Under the pieces are notes generated by a model. That model worked only from the letters and a program-made list of their open reading frames with translations. It did not search any database and had not been told where the DNA came from. Made by a program: the position numbers and the translations under genes. A stretch of DNA of 64,000 nt, from positions 124,001 through 188,000 of the forward strand of contig NZ_MLHQ01000010.1 of assembly GCF_001999305.1 (NCBI RefSeq). The letters run 5' to 3'. This document shows positions 14,566-21,581 of this stretch, one piece after another; position 1 is the first letter of the stretch, and each line of letters begins with the position of its first letter. This DNA is from Rodentibacter myodis. Its GTDB lineage: Bacteria; Pseudomonadota; Gammaproteobacteria; Enterobacterales; Pasteurellaceae.

Positions 14566-16524
14566 TTATTCATTCACTAACTTTTTTCGTTGTTCCCACG
14601 CCTCTTTTTCGGCTTTCGTCAAGAAAATCGGTGTAAGCTCTTTTTTCGGTTTGGCTTTCGTTCGTAATAATTCAAAGCTCGGTTGATGTTCAATCGTTAC
14701 AACCGGATTCAATTCCGCATTGATTTCATCGACTTTCTCCATCTCACGTTTCAAACGTCCTTTCATACGTGTTCTGCGGGTTTGTTCAATAAACGGAAGT
14801 GGGAACGCATCACGCTTGTTGCCGTCTAATTCGGCATAACACACAAAACCACCGTCTTGCTTGCGTACTATCACTTTTGACGGGTCGTGAATATCAAACA
14901 TCACCTGCACTTTTTGCCCATCCACATCTAACAACTTCGTGTTGAAATAATCATTGTTAAATAACTGTAACCAACCACGTTGTGCGGTGCGTAACACGCT
15001 CGGGCGGAATAAATCCCTTGCTTCAACCGGCGTGATGAATACCAAGTCCTCTGCTTTCATTTTCGCCATCAACTGACGGCGTTTGGATGCCGGGGTCATC
15101 CCGATTTCACGATGAACGTGTTCGTTGTTATACCAATCAATGCCTTCTTGCACGGCACTCAAAAACGCATTCCAACTCGGCAATTTACCCACCGCCCATT
15201 TTTGTTTTGGGGTCAGCTCCGTTACACCTTTGCGTTTGGCTTTATCTAGCGATACCACGGCAGTGCTTACTTGACGCACCGTGTCTCGGTCAGCCCCTGA
15301 ACCGTGATAAGTATCAAACTGACGTGCAACACGATACAAAATCGTCTGATGTACCCGTTCGATAATCCCACGCCCTTGTGGGTTGCCCGGTATCCCGGTT
15401 TGGTGATTAATCCCCAAGCGGGGCAACATCCCGGTAATATCCGCATCCAACATCCAGTTCTTTTCACCTCCCCCGTTATCGGAGTAATAAACCGCCGGTA
15501 TGCCGTAGCGTTCAATCCCGTGTCGTAGCGCATCTGCCACCGCTAACACGTTTTCGGCTAAACTAGCCGACCACCCTACAATAAAGCGGCAGGCGGTATC
15601 CATAATCAACGTGACCTCCGGAATAAAGGGGCGACCGTGAATAGGATGTGCCACTTTCATCTTCATACTGTGTCCATCACCCACCCACACATCATTTACC
15701 AATAACACGCTCCAATCGCGTTTTACATAAGTGTTAAGGGCGCGTAATTCAGAGCCGGTTTTACGTCCAATCTCTTTAATATGGCGGGGTAATTTCGCCA
15801 ACGCCGACCGCACTTGGTCGAGGCTCGGTTTCATTGCAAGACGTAGCGGTTCATCTGCAAATCGCTCATCCCATTGCGCCGAGAAATAGTGATAGGCTTC
15901 CGCCACATTAATGCCGTTAGTTTGGCGATATACCGCCAAAAAATCCGGCAACCACCAAATCTCTTCCGCTTTTTTCGCCATTCGCTTCATCGGTGCAAGG
16001 GCTTTCAAGCGTGCTTCCGGCGTATCCGCTTTCTCATAATCCAACACCCACTGATTTAAAGTGCGGTCGGAAAGCGTACGATTTTTACCTTTCTTGTTAT
16101 TGGCAAGCTCCACCAACTTCATCAACTCCGCCGACACCTCGCCGTGTTTAATTTGTTCACATAAAAACTTAACGGCTTTATAACGGGGCTGTGCTTGTTC
16201 AAGTTCCAACACTTTCACCACCAACGCCATCCTTGCGTCTGCCGCCTCACGCTGTTTTGCTGTTAAGGTTTTTAACTCAACTTGGCGAAGAGCGAGTGGG
16301 GCTCTGGGTTTGGATTTCACGACAGCGGTCGCAAATTTATTGCGGATTTCATCTTGTACCGCCTGTGGCAGGGACGATAGGGCATATTCAACACCACCGC
16401 CTTTAACCCCTTTTAATGGTTGAGATTGCCATTTTTCTTTTCTAGCTTGTCTATTTACATTGCTTGGATGTTTAGATAATCCTCCAATGCCAACTAATTC
16501 TTTTGCACTAAACCATAATTTCAT
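14566..16524 (-). CDS. MuA-like DDE transposase
   Basis: 652 aa. The N-terminal Mu DNA-binding winged HTH (residues 1-65, with KGVKGGGVEY) is followed by the end-binding region and the catalytic core: Asp in WVGDGHSMKM (~281), Asp in YYSDNGGGEKN (~349) and Glu in GRGIIERVHQT (~388). The C-terminal part ends in a basic tail that in Mu contacts MuB and ClpX. It catalyses strand transfer for integration and replication. All catalytic residues are present. Confidence 0.96.
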   Translation of the reverse strand: MKLWFSAKELVGIGGLSKHPSNVNRQARKEKWQSQPLKGVKGGGVEYALSSLPQAVQDEIRNKFATAVVKSKPRAPLALRQVELKTLTAKQREAADARMALVVKVLELEQAQPRYKAVKFLCEQIKHGEVSAELMKLVELANNKKGKNRTLSDRTLNQWVLDYEKADTPEARLKALAPMKRMAKKAEEIWWLPDFLAVYRQTNGINVAEAYHYFSAQWDERFADEPLRLAMKPSLDQVRSALAKLPRHIKEIGRKTGSELRALNTYVKRDWSVLLVNDVWVGDGHSMKMKVAHPIHGRPFIPEVTLIMDTACRFIVGWSASLAENVLAVADALRHGIERYGIPAVYYSDNGGGEKNWMLDADITGMLPRLGINHQTGIPGNPQGRGIIERVHQTILYRVARQFDTYHGSGADRDTVRQVSTAVVSLDKAKRKGVTELTPKQKWAVGKLPSWNAFLSAVQEGIDWYNNEHVHREIGMTPASKRRQLMAKMKAEDLVFITPVEARDLFRPSVLRTAQRGWLQLFNNDYFNTKLLDVDGQKVQVMFDIHDPSKVIVRKQDGGFVCYAELDGNKRDAFPLPFIEQTRRTRMKGRLKREMEKVDEINAELNPVVTIEHQPSFELLRTKAKPKKELTPIFLTKAEKEAWEQRKKLVNE

Positions 16525-16540
16525 AACAGCTCATCCTTAT

Positions 16541-16762
16541 TTAATCTAGATATCTGCTAGGCCATATATCTTTTGGTTCTTTTCCTAGCGCATCAGCAAT
16601 AATTTTTTCACCTTTTGGATAACGTTTATCAAAAGCATTTCTCAATGTTGTTTTTGCTAATCCATGCTGAATCCCTAATTGAGCTAATGAAATCCCTTTT
16701 TTAATCAATTCAGCTCTAATGTCTGCTCTATGCATATCATTAGTTCTTCCTTTTTCTTTCAT
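16541..16762 (-). CDS. Ner-like early regulator
   Basis: 73 aa; translation may begin at 16762 or at the internal ATG at 16735. The HTH is ISLAQLGIQHGLAKTTLRNA, followed by KGEKIIADALGKEPKDIWPS, the Ner/Nlp family ending. Ner binds between the divergent repressor and early promoters and shuts down both after infection. Its position as first leftward gene fits. Confidence 0.88.
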   Translation of the reverse strand: MKEKGRTNDMHRADIRAELIKKGISLAQLGIQHGLAKTTLRNAFDKRYPKGEKIIADALGKEPKDIWPSRYLD

Positions 16763-16789
16763 TTTGTGCGATCCTTAAAAACTAGTCGT

Positions 16790-16961
16790 TTAACTACTTG
16801 ATTAAGTACTTAATCACCTACGATTTGAAATATATATTAAATCATTTTCTTAATCAATAGGTGATTTAACAATTTTTTACAAAATCTTTTGAGTGATTGC
16901 TTAAATCATTGATTTTGTTTAACTTAATCATTTGAATATTTTTATCCCATTTTGATTAAGA
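16790..16961. promoter_or_regulatory. Operator region between repressor and ner
   Basis: The divergent intergenic region holds a perfect 18-bp palindrome, TGATTAAGTACTTAATCA (16799-16816), and further copies of its half-site CTTAATCA at 16849-16856 and 16923-16930, plus the reverse TGATTAAG at 16953-16960 just before the repressor ribosome-binding site. Repeated CTTAATCA sites are the likely operators for repressor and/or Ner. Which protein uses which site cannot be told. Confidence 0.75.
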
Positions 16962-16971
16962 AAGGTGCTTT

Positions 16972-17685
16972 ATGAAATCATCTGATAAGGTCTGGTTTAC
17001 TGCTAAAGAATTAGAGGGGCTAAATGGTCTTCCTTCTCATGCGACAAACATTACAAGGAAAGCTAAAAATGAAAATTGGATAACTAGGGAGGCTAAAGGT
17101 GTAAAAGGTGGAGGGTTTGAATATCATATATCAAGTCTACCAAAGCTAACCCAAATGTCTTTAGGATTTAGAGATGGAATACAAGCGATAAAAAGCAATT
17201 TACATGATTCAGCCGAAAAACATGCAATAAAAGAAAATGGCTTTGCTGATTTCAATCAAGTTAATCCCGATTATTATGAACCTATTGATGACTTTAGAGA
17301 CGTTAGAGTTTCTGCTGGGTTGGGTTCTGAAAACGAAGAACAATATGAACCCGCTTACATAATGGTTGAAAGCTCTTGGTTTCAAAGAACTGGGATTAAA
17401 TCTAAAGACTGTGCAATGTTTACAGTCAAGGGTGAAAGCATGGAACCAACTTTAAGGGATGGTGAAGAGATTATTGTAGATCGCTCAAAACGCCAATTAC
17501 AAGAGGGTAAAATTTTTGTCCTAAATCACGGTGGTGCAATGTTAGTGAAAAAAGTGCAATTTACCTATGAGGGGATTGAATTGTTAAGTGATAACACCGC
17601 ATACCGCCCCATAAAAATTACCAATGAAGAAGCCGACAAATTACGTGTTATCGGACAACTTGTGAGAGGATATCGTAATTTTTAA
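16972..17685 (+). CDS. Mu c-like repressor with LexA/S24 peptidase domain
   Basis: 237 aa, the only rightward gene of this prophage. The N-terminal ~65 residues are the same winged HTH as in MuA (FTAKELEGLNGLPSHATN, KGVKGGGFEY), as in Mu, where repressor and MuA share operators. The C-terminal half is an S24 peptidase: catalytic Ser in KGESMEPTLRDG (~155) and Lys in AMLVKKV (~191). RecA-stimulated self-cleavage is therefore likely, so induction may follow DNA damage. Confidence 0.93.
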   Translation: MKSSDKVWFTAKELEGLNGLPSHATNITRKAKNENWITREAKGVKGGGFEYHISSLPKLTQMSLGFRDGIQAIKSNLHDSAEKHAIKENGFADFNQVNPDYYEPIDDFRDVRVSAGLGSENEEQYEPAYIMVESSWFQRTGIKSKDCAMFTVKGESMEPTLRDGEEIIVDRSKRQLQEGKIFVLNHGGAMLVKKVQFTYEGIELLSDNTAYRPIKITNEEADKLRVIGQLVRGYRNF

Positions 17686-17705
17686 CCTTATAGATTTAAA
17701 ACCAA

Positions 17706-17729
17706 TAAAAAAGGCTGGATAACCCAGCC
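17706..17729 (-). terminator. Terminator facing leftward transcription into the repressor gene
   Basis: GGCTGG/CCAGCC forms a 6-bp stem with a 5-nt loop, followed on the minus strand by seven T. It would stop leftward transcripts from the neighbouring prophage before they run antisense through the repressor gene. It may also act on the repressor mRNA. Confidence 0.65.
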
Positions 17730-17739
17730 TACTATTCAC

Positions 17740-17955
17740 AATTTAAAGCTCCTTAAAACGTATTTTAAAAACTGTTTAAAAATCGCCTAAATACCGCCAA
17801 CTTTTATGCAAATAAAAAACCAATTTCCGCCCATTTTCAACCAATCCCCACCATTTTCATTTTTTGCATAAAATCCCCCACCAAAACCGCCCAAGCCCCA
17901 CCACACAAGCCTCAAGCCAATTTTTTCGAGCCAAATTTTTTCTTTTTCTCTATGC
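17740..17955 (-). other. Putative left end of the Mu-like prophage (MuA-binding region)
   Basis: A noncoding stretch with short repeats on the minus strand: TTTGGCTCGAAAAAATTGGC followed by TTGAGGC, two GGTGGGG blocks, and ATTTTATGCAAAAAAT/TTTTTATTTGCATAAAA words. It begins TGCATAG at 17955, a TG terminus as Mu ends require. The exact end and the binding sites are inferred; the other end lies outside the window, so no target duplication can be checked. Confidence 0.45.
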
Positions 17956-18162
17956 AAATATTGTCACTACCCCATACTGAGTATCCTGTCGGCTCACATT
18001 CTGTGATTTTTTTCTGTATTTAGCAAGATCTGATTCAAACACCCGCCAGACTCTCGATCCTTCCATTTGAAAAAATCCCCACAGTTTTCTTTTGCTGAAA
18101 ACATATCCATAGCTCATCTTTAATAGCTTGGCTACTTCAGCAATAGTTAGTGTTTGTTCCAT
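17950..18162 (-). CDS. Excisionase/AlpA-like HTH protein, probably truncated by the Mu-like insertion
   Basis: 70 codons. TLTIAEVAKLLKMSYGYVFS is a MerR/excisionase-type winged HTH followed by RVWRVFESDLAKYRKK, the usual wing and helix. SD: GACGAGGAAA. The stop codon (TAG 17952-17950) falls within the proposed TGCATAG terminus of the Mu-like prophage, so the last 2-3 residues are probably phage-derived. In lambdoid phages an integrase gene would follow; none is here. Confidence 0.65.
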   Translation of the reverse strand: MEQTLTIAEVAKLLKMSYGYVFSKRKLWGFFQMEGSRVWRVFESDLAKYRKKSQNVSRQDTQYGVVTIFA

Positions 18163-18172
18163 ATTTTCCTCG

Positions 18173-18370
18173 TCACTTCAAAATATCCGGCACTTCAACA
18201 ACTTTTAGCTGTTCCAGTTTCATATTTTTGTATTTTAGATAATGCTGGACGATTTCTAATGCTTGCTCTTCTGTTACTGTTTTATAAGTTTCTTCGACTA
18301 CACTCCAAATGTATTTACATTCAAGTACGATATATCGTTTGCCGTTTATAATTTGTAATTCTTGTGACAT
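18173..18370 (-). CDS. Hypothetical small early protein
   Basis: 65 aa, begins MSQELQIINGKRYIVLECK, preceded by TTGGAGGA. Charged and helical C terminus (EIVQHYLKYKNMKLEQLKVV). It lies downstream of a terminator and just upstream of the excisionase-like gene. No family recognised. Confidence 0.6.
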   Translation of the reverse strand: MSQELQIINGKRYIVLECKYIWSVVEETYKTVTEEQALEIVQHYLKYKNMKLEQLKVVEVPDILK

Positions 18371-18381
18371 TTTTCCTCCAA

Positions 18382-18412
18382 TAAAAAACCGCCTACATTT
18401 CTGTGGGCGGTT
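18382..18412 (-). terminator. Terminator after the Rha/KilAC antirepressor
   Basis: AACCGCC/GGCGGTT with a 12-nt loop, followed on the minus strand by six T; 20 nt after the antirepressor stop. Confidence 0.85.
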
Positions 18413-18431
18413 ATTAAATTAATCTATTGTT

Positions 18432-19139
18432 TTAGTGTAGTTGCAATAGCTTAGAGGCTTTAGCGATACCTTTTGCTGTTACGAGAACTTGATCGCAAAT
18501 TTTTTCTGTGCCATCTTCTCTGATTGCAGTGTGGGTTTTATGTTCTAGTAATCCTTGTTGGATTTTTTCCTGATAAGCGATCCAAGTTTTACCGCCTGCC
18601 CGTTTATAAATCCACTTTTGAGCAGAAAGCCAAGCGATAAATTGCTTTGGTGGCATTTGTAGCACTTTCGCCGTTTCGGTTAAATTGAGCGATCCCTCTG
18701 ATTTTGTTATGCGATAGTAGGCGGCGACTGTCGGCTGCATTTCTTCTACTTTATGTTCTAAGGTAATCACTTTTTCTGCATAGTTGCCAAGTAATCCGCG
18801 CAAGGCTTGTGGATCATTAAGCATTTGCATTGGATCTACTGGTTGGCGGATTTGATTTTCAAGCTCTTGCCAGCGATCAATAATGCGTTTGCGAAGCTTA
18901 ACCTTATAGCCTGCAATTAAGGTAATGGTTAAATCTTTAGGCAAATTGTAACAACGATATGTTCTCCCCTTGCTATCTTTGTAATCTGCACAAAATTGTG
19001 CAGGTTGAATTTCAAGTCCATTTAGCATATTGTCAATATCACGCAATACACCTCTATGTTCTTTCTCGCAAAGCTCCGCAATCTCACGACTGCTCATTGT
19101 CATTTCGTTGTTTTGAGTTAATGTAATTAAGTTTGTCAT
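18432..19139 (-). CDS. Antirepressor with Rha and KilAC domains
   Basis: 235 aa. Residues ~12-95 are the Rha domain (MSSREIAELCEKEHRGVLRD, then RTYRCYNLPKDLTITLIAGY). Residues ~125-230 are a KilAC (phage antirepressor) domain with SLNLTETAKVLQMPPKQF and GGKTWIAYQEKIQQGLLEHK. Such proteins relieve repression or interfere with host functions. The start lies 3 nt after the upstream small ORF, with AGGAG inside that ORF, so translation is probably coupled to it. Expression is likely controlled by the C4-like RNA upstream. Confidence 0.88.
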   Translation of the reverse strand: MTNLITLTQNNEMTMSSREIAELCEKEHRGVLRDIDNMLNGLEIQPAQFCADYKDSKGRTYRCYNLPKDLTITLIAGYKVKLRKRIIDRWQELENQIRQPVDPMQMLNDPQALRGLLGNYAEKVITLEHKVEEMQPTVAAYYRITKSEGSLNLTETAKVLQMPPKQFIAWLSAQKWIYKRAGGKTWIAYQEKIQQGLLEHKTHTAIREDGTEKICDQVLVTAKGIAKASKLLQLH

Positions 19140-19142
19140 TTC

Positions 19143-19373
19143 TTATTCTCCTTGTCGGGTAGAGAGGGCTTGAGGGATTAAAGATTGAATTTCATCGGCA
19201 ATTTCTTCGGCTAATTCAAGTGAATTAATGATAAAGCGATGAGGTAGATTAAACCCATCGTTGATACTGCAACCATTTTCAGTTAATAACGCAAGAATTG
19301 CTCTTAGTTGTTCGGCTGAAATGGTGAGTTTATCGTATGGGGAAATTTGAGAAGAAGTATGAGAATTTGACAT
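19143..19373 (-). CDS. Leader ORF of the antirepressor (Icd-like position)
   Basis: 76 aa, no family recognised (contains YDKLTISAEQLRAILALLTE). Its ribosome-binding region (AAACGTAAGGTA) is complementary to the C4-like RNA just upstream, so blocking this ORF would also block the coupled antirepressor. This is the P1 arrangement of c4, icd and ant. The similarity to Icd is positional, not by sequence. Confidence 0.65.
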   Translation of the reverse strand: MSNSHTSSQISPYDKLTISAEQLRAILALLTENGCSINDGFNLPHRFIINSLELAEEIADEIQSLIPQALSTRQGE

Positions 19374-19412
19374 TTTTGTACCTTACGTTTTTAGTTAGTA
19401 ATGACCTTGAGC

Positions 19413-19492
19413 GGTCGGGCTTCAACTACCAAACGTAAGATCGGCGGAGCTTATTTCCTTTCGGTATTTTATTAGGCTCTCTCGACCCGACC
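19413..19492 (-). ncRNA. C4-like antisense RNA, module 1 (Rha/KilAC)
   Basis: On the minus strand GGTCGGG (19492-19486) and CCCGACC (19419-19413) close an ~80-nt RNA containing a GAAA-capped hairpin (ACCGAAAGGA). Its segment CTTACGTTT..TAGTT (from 19439) is complementary to AACTA..AAACGTAAG over the ribosome-binding site of the downstream ORF (19390-19382 and beyond): 9 bp plus 5 bp. The same target sequence also occurs upstream at 19575-19566. Promoter, terminator and target copies are arranged as in P1/P7 C4. Confidence 0.8.
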
Positions 19493-19530
19493 ATAACAAA
19501 TATGATCATTTCTACCTAAAATTTAGGTAC

Positions 19531-19557
19531 AAAAAAACCGCTAATTTGTCGGAGCGG
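19531..19557 (-). terminator. Attenuator terminator ahead of C4 module 1
   Basis: CCGCT/AGCGG stem with a 10-nt loop then seven T on the minus strand, lying between the upstream target copy and the C4-like RNA. Confidence 0.7.
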
Positions 19558-19587
19558 ATAACCGACTTACGTTTTGATAGTGCGGTT

Positions 19588-19617
19588 ATCTTAATCCGAA
19601 AGGGCGGTGGGTGTCAA
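19588..19617 (-). promoter_or_regulatory. Promoter of C4 module 1
   Basis: Minus strand: -35 TTGACA (19617-19612), 18-bp spacer, -10 TAAGAT (19593-19588). The -35 and the first ten spacer bases (TTGACACCCACCGCCC) recur in the promoter at 25756-25784, suggesting a shared operator. Confidence 0.75.
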
Positions 19618-19633
19618 TGTTATTTCCATAATG

Positions 19634-19705
19634 AAATCCTCTTTGCTCGGTGATAAGATTATCAGTGACCAAACTTTTAATTTAACACTTCTACAAAGAG
19701 GATTT
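19634..19705 (+). promoter_or_regulatory. Long inverted repeat in the leader of the P-loop gene
   Basis: AAATCCTCTTTG (19634-19645) is a perfect 12-bp inverted match to CAAAGAGGATTT (19694-19705), which contains the Shine-Dalgarno AGAGGA and ends 1 nt before the ATG. A transcript starting upstream would fold with the ribosome-binding site closed. Confidence 0.6.
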
Positions 19706-19706
19706 T

Positions 19707-20147
19707 ATGAACAAATTCATCATTGGTTTTTATGGCGCTAGCAATAATGGTAAAACGAGTGCATTAAACCAGCTTATTGATTGTTTTTCTGAAACATTTG
19801 AAATGAGTGATTTCAGTGAAGCCAATTCAATAGATCGTGTTGTATGCCTTGACTATAATGGCATTAAGTTAGGTATTGCAGCAGGTGGAGATGATGGAGA
19901 TACCGTTTCTAAAAATCTTGAAAAACTTATTCAAGAAAAATGTGATGTCATCATTACAGCTTGTCGGACATTTGGTGGAACTCACGATGCGATAAATGAA
20001 TACAAAGATAGATATGATATACATTATATCACATGCCCATATTTGTATTTTCCAGAAGGTAAGCCAAACACTGAACAGCTAAAACGAGTTGATGTGAGTA
20101 ACGCGGTGTTTGTTAGAACTTATATAGAACAATTGATTTCTAAATGA
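19707..20147 (+). CDS. Small P-loop NTPase-like protein, rightward accessory gene
   Basis: 146 aa. It has a Walker A motif near the N terminus (GFYGASNNGKTSALNQL) and a possible Walker B (KCDVIITACRTFGG). No HTH, membrane span or known family seen. It runs against the surrounding leftward operon and so is an independently controlled accessory gene, perhaps involved in defence or host takeover. Leader folding may control it. Confidence 0.7.
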   Translation: MNKFIIGFYGASNNGKTSALNQLIDCFSETFEMSDFSEANSIDRVVCLDYNGIKLGIAAGGDDGDTVSKNLEKLIQEKCDVIITACRTFGGTHDAINEYKDRYDIHYITCPYLYFPEGKPNTEQLKRVDVSNAVFVRTYIEQLISK

Positions 20148-20159
20148 GCCCACCGCACT

Positions 20160-20481
20160 TTAGCGATGTTTATGCTGCTTAGGATTAACCACTGGCAATT
20201 CCAAAAGGTTGTTGAGTGGTTTTGCTGTGGGCTGGTGTTGATTTCTGTGTTCCGTTATCCACGTTAATAAGTTGCTAAATTCGTCATAATAACGGGCTTG
20301 TTGGGTTGCCTGCCCAATGACAAACGCTCGTTGTTCGCTGTCTAAAAGTAGCCAGTATTTTTTAACTTGTTCAATTGCTCTCAGCCTATTAGGTTTTCTG
20401 AGATTAAAATTGTCGTGTATGTATTTACCAAACAATTCAGCAAAAAAAAGAATAAGCAATGCTGATATGGATTTCGTTCAT
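20160..20481 (-). pseudogene. Hypothetical early gene with frameshift in an A8 tract
   Basis: The natural start is the ATG at 20481, which overlaps the upstream stop (ATGA) and follows TTAGGAGCAG. From there only MNEIHISIAYSFFC is read before a stop. Shifting one base at the run of eight A (20442-20449) joins it to a ~95-codon frame ending at 20160 (AELFGKYIHDNFNLRKP..., DSEQRAFVIGQATQQARYYD). It is a broken gene or a slippage-controlled one. Family not recognised. Confidence 0.65.
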
Positions 20482-20921
20482 TGATCTGCTCCTAAAATTC
20501 GACTCTTCGCTACTTCAATTAACAGTTGATATTCCCGTTTGGTTTTCTCATCGTGTACTTCTGCTGATTTCGCTAAAAACTACTCTGTCGTGCCTGTAAA
20601 ACATCCTCTTGTAACGATTAACCCGTCTTCACCGTTAAATACCGTAAGCGTACCGTTTTCTGACCCAACATTACTCGCCCAGAAAATCATTTTTCGCTCG
20701 GAAACAATGGCGCAAGATCTAACCTCAGCGTCGCCATATACCCGAGCGTCGTCATATACCCAAGCGTTGCCGGATTGATCTAAATTTTTCTCAGCTTCGA
20801 TATAGCCGCCAAGCTCACCGGCGACTACCGCACCAAAAGAGATTAATGCTTTAATGCGGTATAACGTTCTGCCCAAATATTCTTTGGTATCGTCTTTCAA
20901 TAGTTCATATTTTTTCATCAT
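20478..20921 (-). pseudogene. Beta-helix-repeat early protein with in-frame amber codon
   Basis: 148 codons interrupted by TAG at 20582-20580 (codon 114). Before it: MKKYELLKDDTKEYLGRTLYRI, ELGGYIEAEKNLDQSGNAW and repeats VYDDARVYGDAEVR typical of a phage protein with GNA/YGDA left-handed beta-helix repeats, then VTRGCFTGTTE. After it the same frame continues FLAKSAEVHDEKTKREYQLL to an ATGA overlap with the next gene. The downstream part looks like the natural C terminus, so TAG probably replaces a Glu or Asp-type codon. Confidence 0.7.
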
Positions 20922-20935
20922 TTTTGTTTACCTAT

Positions 20936-20959
20936 AAAAAAGCCCACGGTGAGGTGGGC
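20936..20959 (-). terminator. Terminator after the YqaJ-type exonuclease
   Basis: GCCCAC/GTGGGC stem, 6-nt loop, six T on the minus strand, just after the exonuclease stop at 20970. Confidence 0.8.
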
Positions 20960-20969
20960 GTTGTGATAA

Positions 20970-21581
20970 TTAAGGCTTTTCCGAAAGCTCATTTTGCGTG
21001 TTTTCTAACTCGGTAAGAAAAGCAATGACTTCAGTTTCAATTTCTATAATTGCTTGTTCATCTCGGGGGATACGTGTGCAGAAGTAACTCAAATGTTCCG
21101 GAAGTCTGTCGTCAAAGCTAATAAAATCACACCACGCTCGCCCGGTACACGCCATTTGCCACTGCATTTGCTTGTAGCAGCGGTCGGCGGGCTTTTTCGT
21201 TCGGAGCGTGTCAATATGGGTAGCCGTATTAGGGCATTTGATTTCAATTAACCCGTCTTTACCCACTAAACCATCGGGGCTTGCGCCGGCAAAATTAATG
21301 GTTGGGTGGTCGATAAAGCTGATTTGTTCAACAATTTCTCCCGTTTCGATTTGGTATCGGTTGCGAGCCTCCCCCTCAAGCTCATTACCTCGTTGCATTG
21401 CATCCGATTTATAGCTTTCAACCACTTTTCCGGTCAGTCGCTCACAAAGGAGTTGCATTAAATAGTTTTGGCGAGAGGTGGAATAACCGCTTTTTGTTTT
21501 TGCCATTAGGTCGGCAATGCGTGAAGCGGTTACTTTACCTTTGCGCTGCTCAAACCATTCCGGGCTACCTTGCTCAATCAT
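20970..21581 (-). CDS. YqaJ-family phage exonuclease (lambda Exo-like)
   Basis: 203 aa. It starts IEQGSPEWFEQRKGKVTASR, the YqaJ opening, and has the catalytic block GASPDGLVGKDGLIEIKCP with Asp and E-x-K, plus YKQMQWQMACTG. It degrades 5' strands so that the annealing protein can load. It overlaps the recombinase stop by 4 nt. A two-gene recombination cassette of a lambdoid phage. Confidence 0.93.
   Translation of the reverse strand: MIEQGSPEWFEQRKGKVTASRIADLMAKTKSGYSTSRQNYLMQLLCERLTGKVVESYKSDAMQRGNELEGEARNRYQIETGEIVEQISFIDHPTINFAGASPDGLVGKDGLIEIKCPNTATHIDTLRTKKPADRCYKQMQWQMACTGRAWCDFISFDDRLPEHLSYFCTRIPRDEQAIIEIETEVIAFLTELENTQNELSEKP

Larger units (their letters stand above)
1..17955 (-). 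mobile_element. Mu-like transposable prophage, left (early) half
   Basis: The gene order read leftward is the Mu early/middle/head order: divergent repressor and Ner, MuA, MuB, small early genes, GemA, Mor, lysis genes, gp27-like, terminase, portal, MuF and gpG. The gpG gene runs off the left edge, so the right part (capsid, tail, attR) is outside the window. All visible large genes are uninterrupted. The left end is placed near 17,955 because no phage gene lies beyond the repressor, and the minus strand reads TGCATAG... from there, a TG terminus as in Mu; that exact base is inferred. Confidence 0.85.

Noticed and set aside
19381..19620. CRISPR-like repeat pattern from the recurring CTTACGTTT words
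   Set aside because: Only three words, one of them inverted, with the arrangement expected for an antisense RNA and its two targets.
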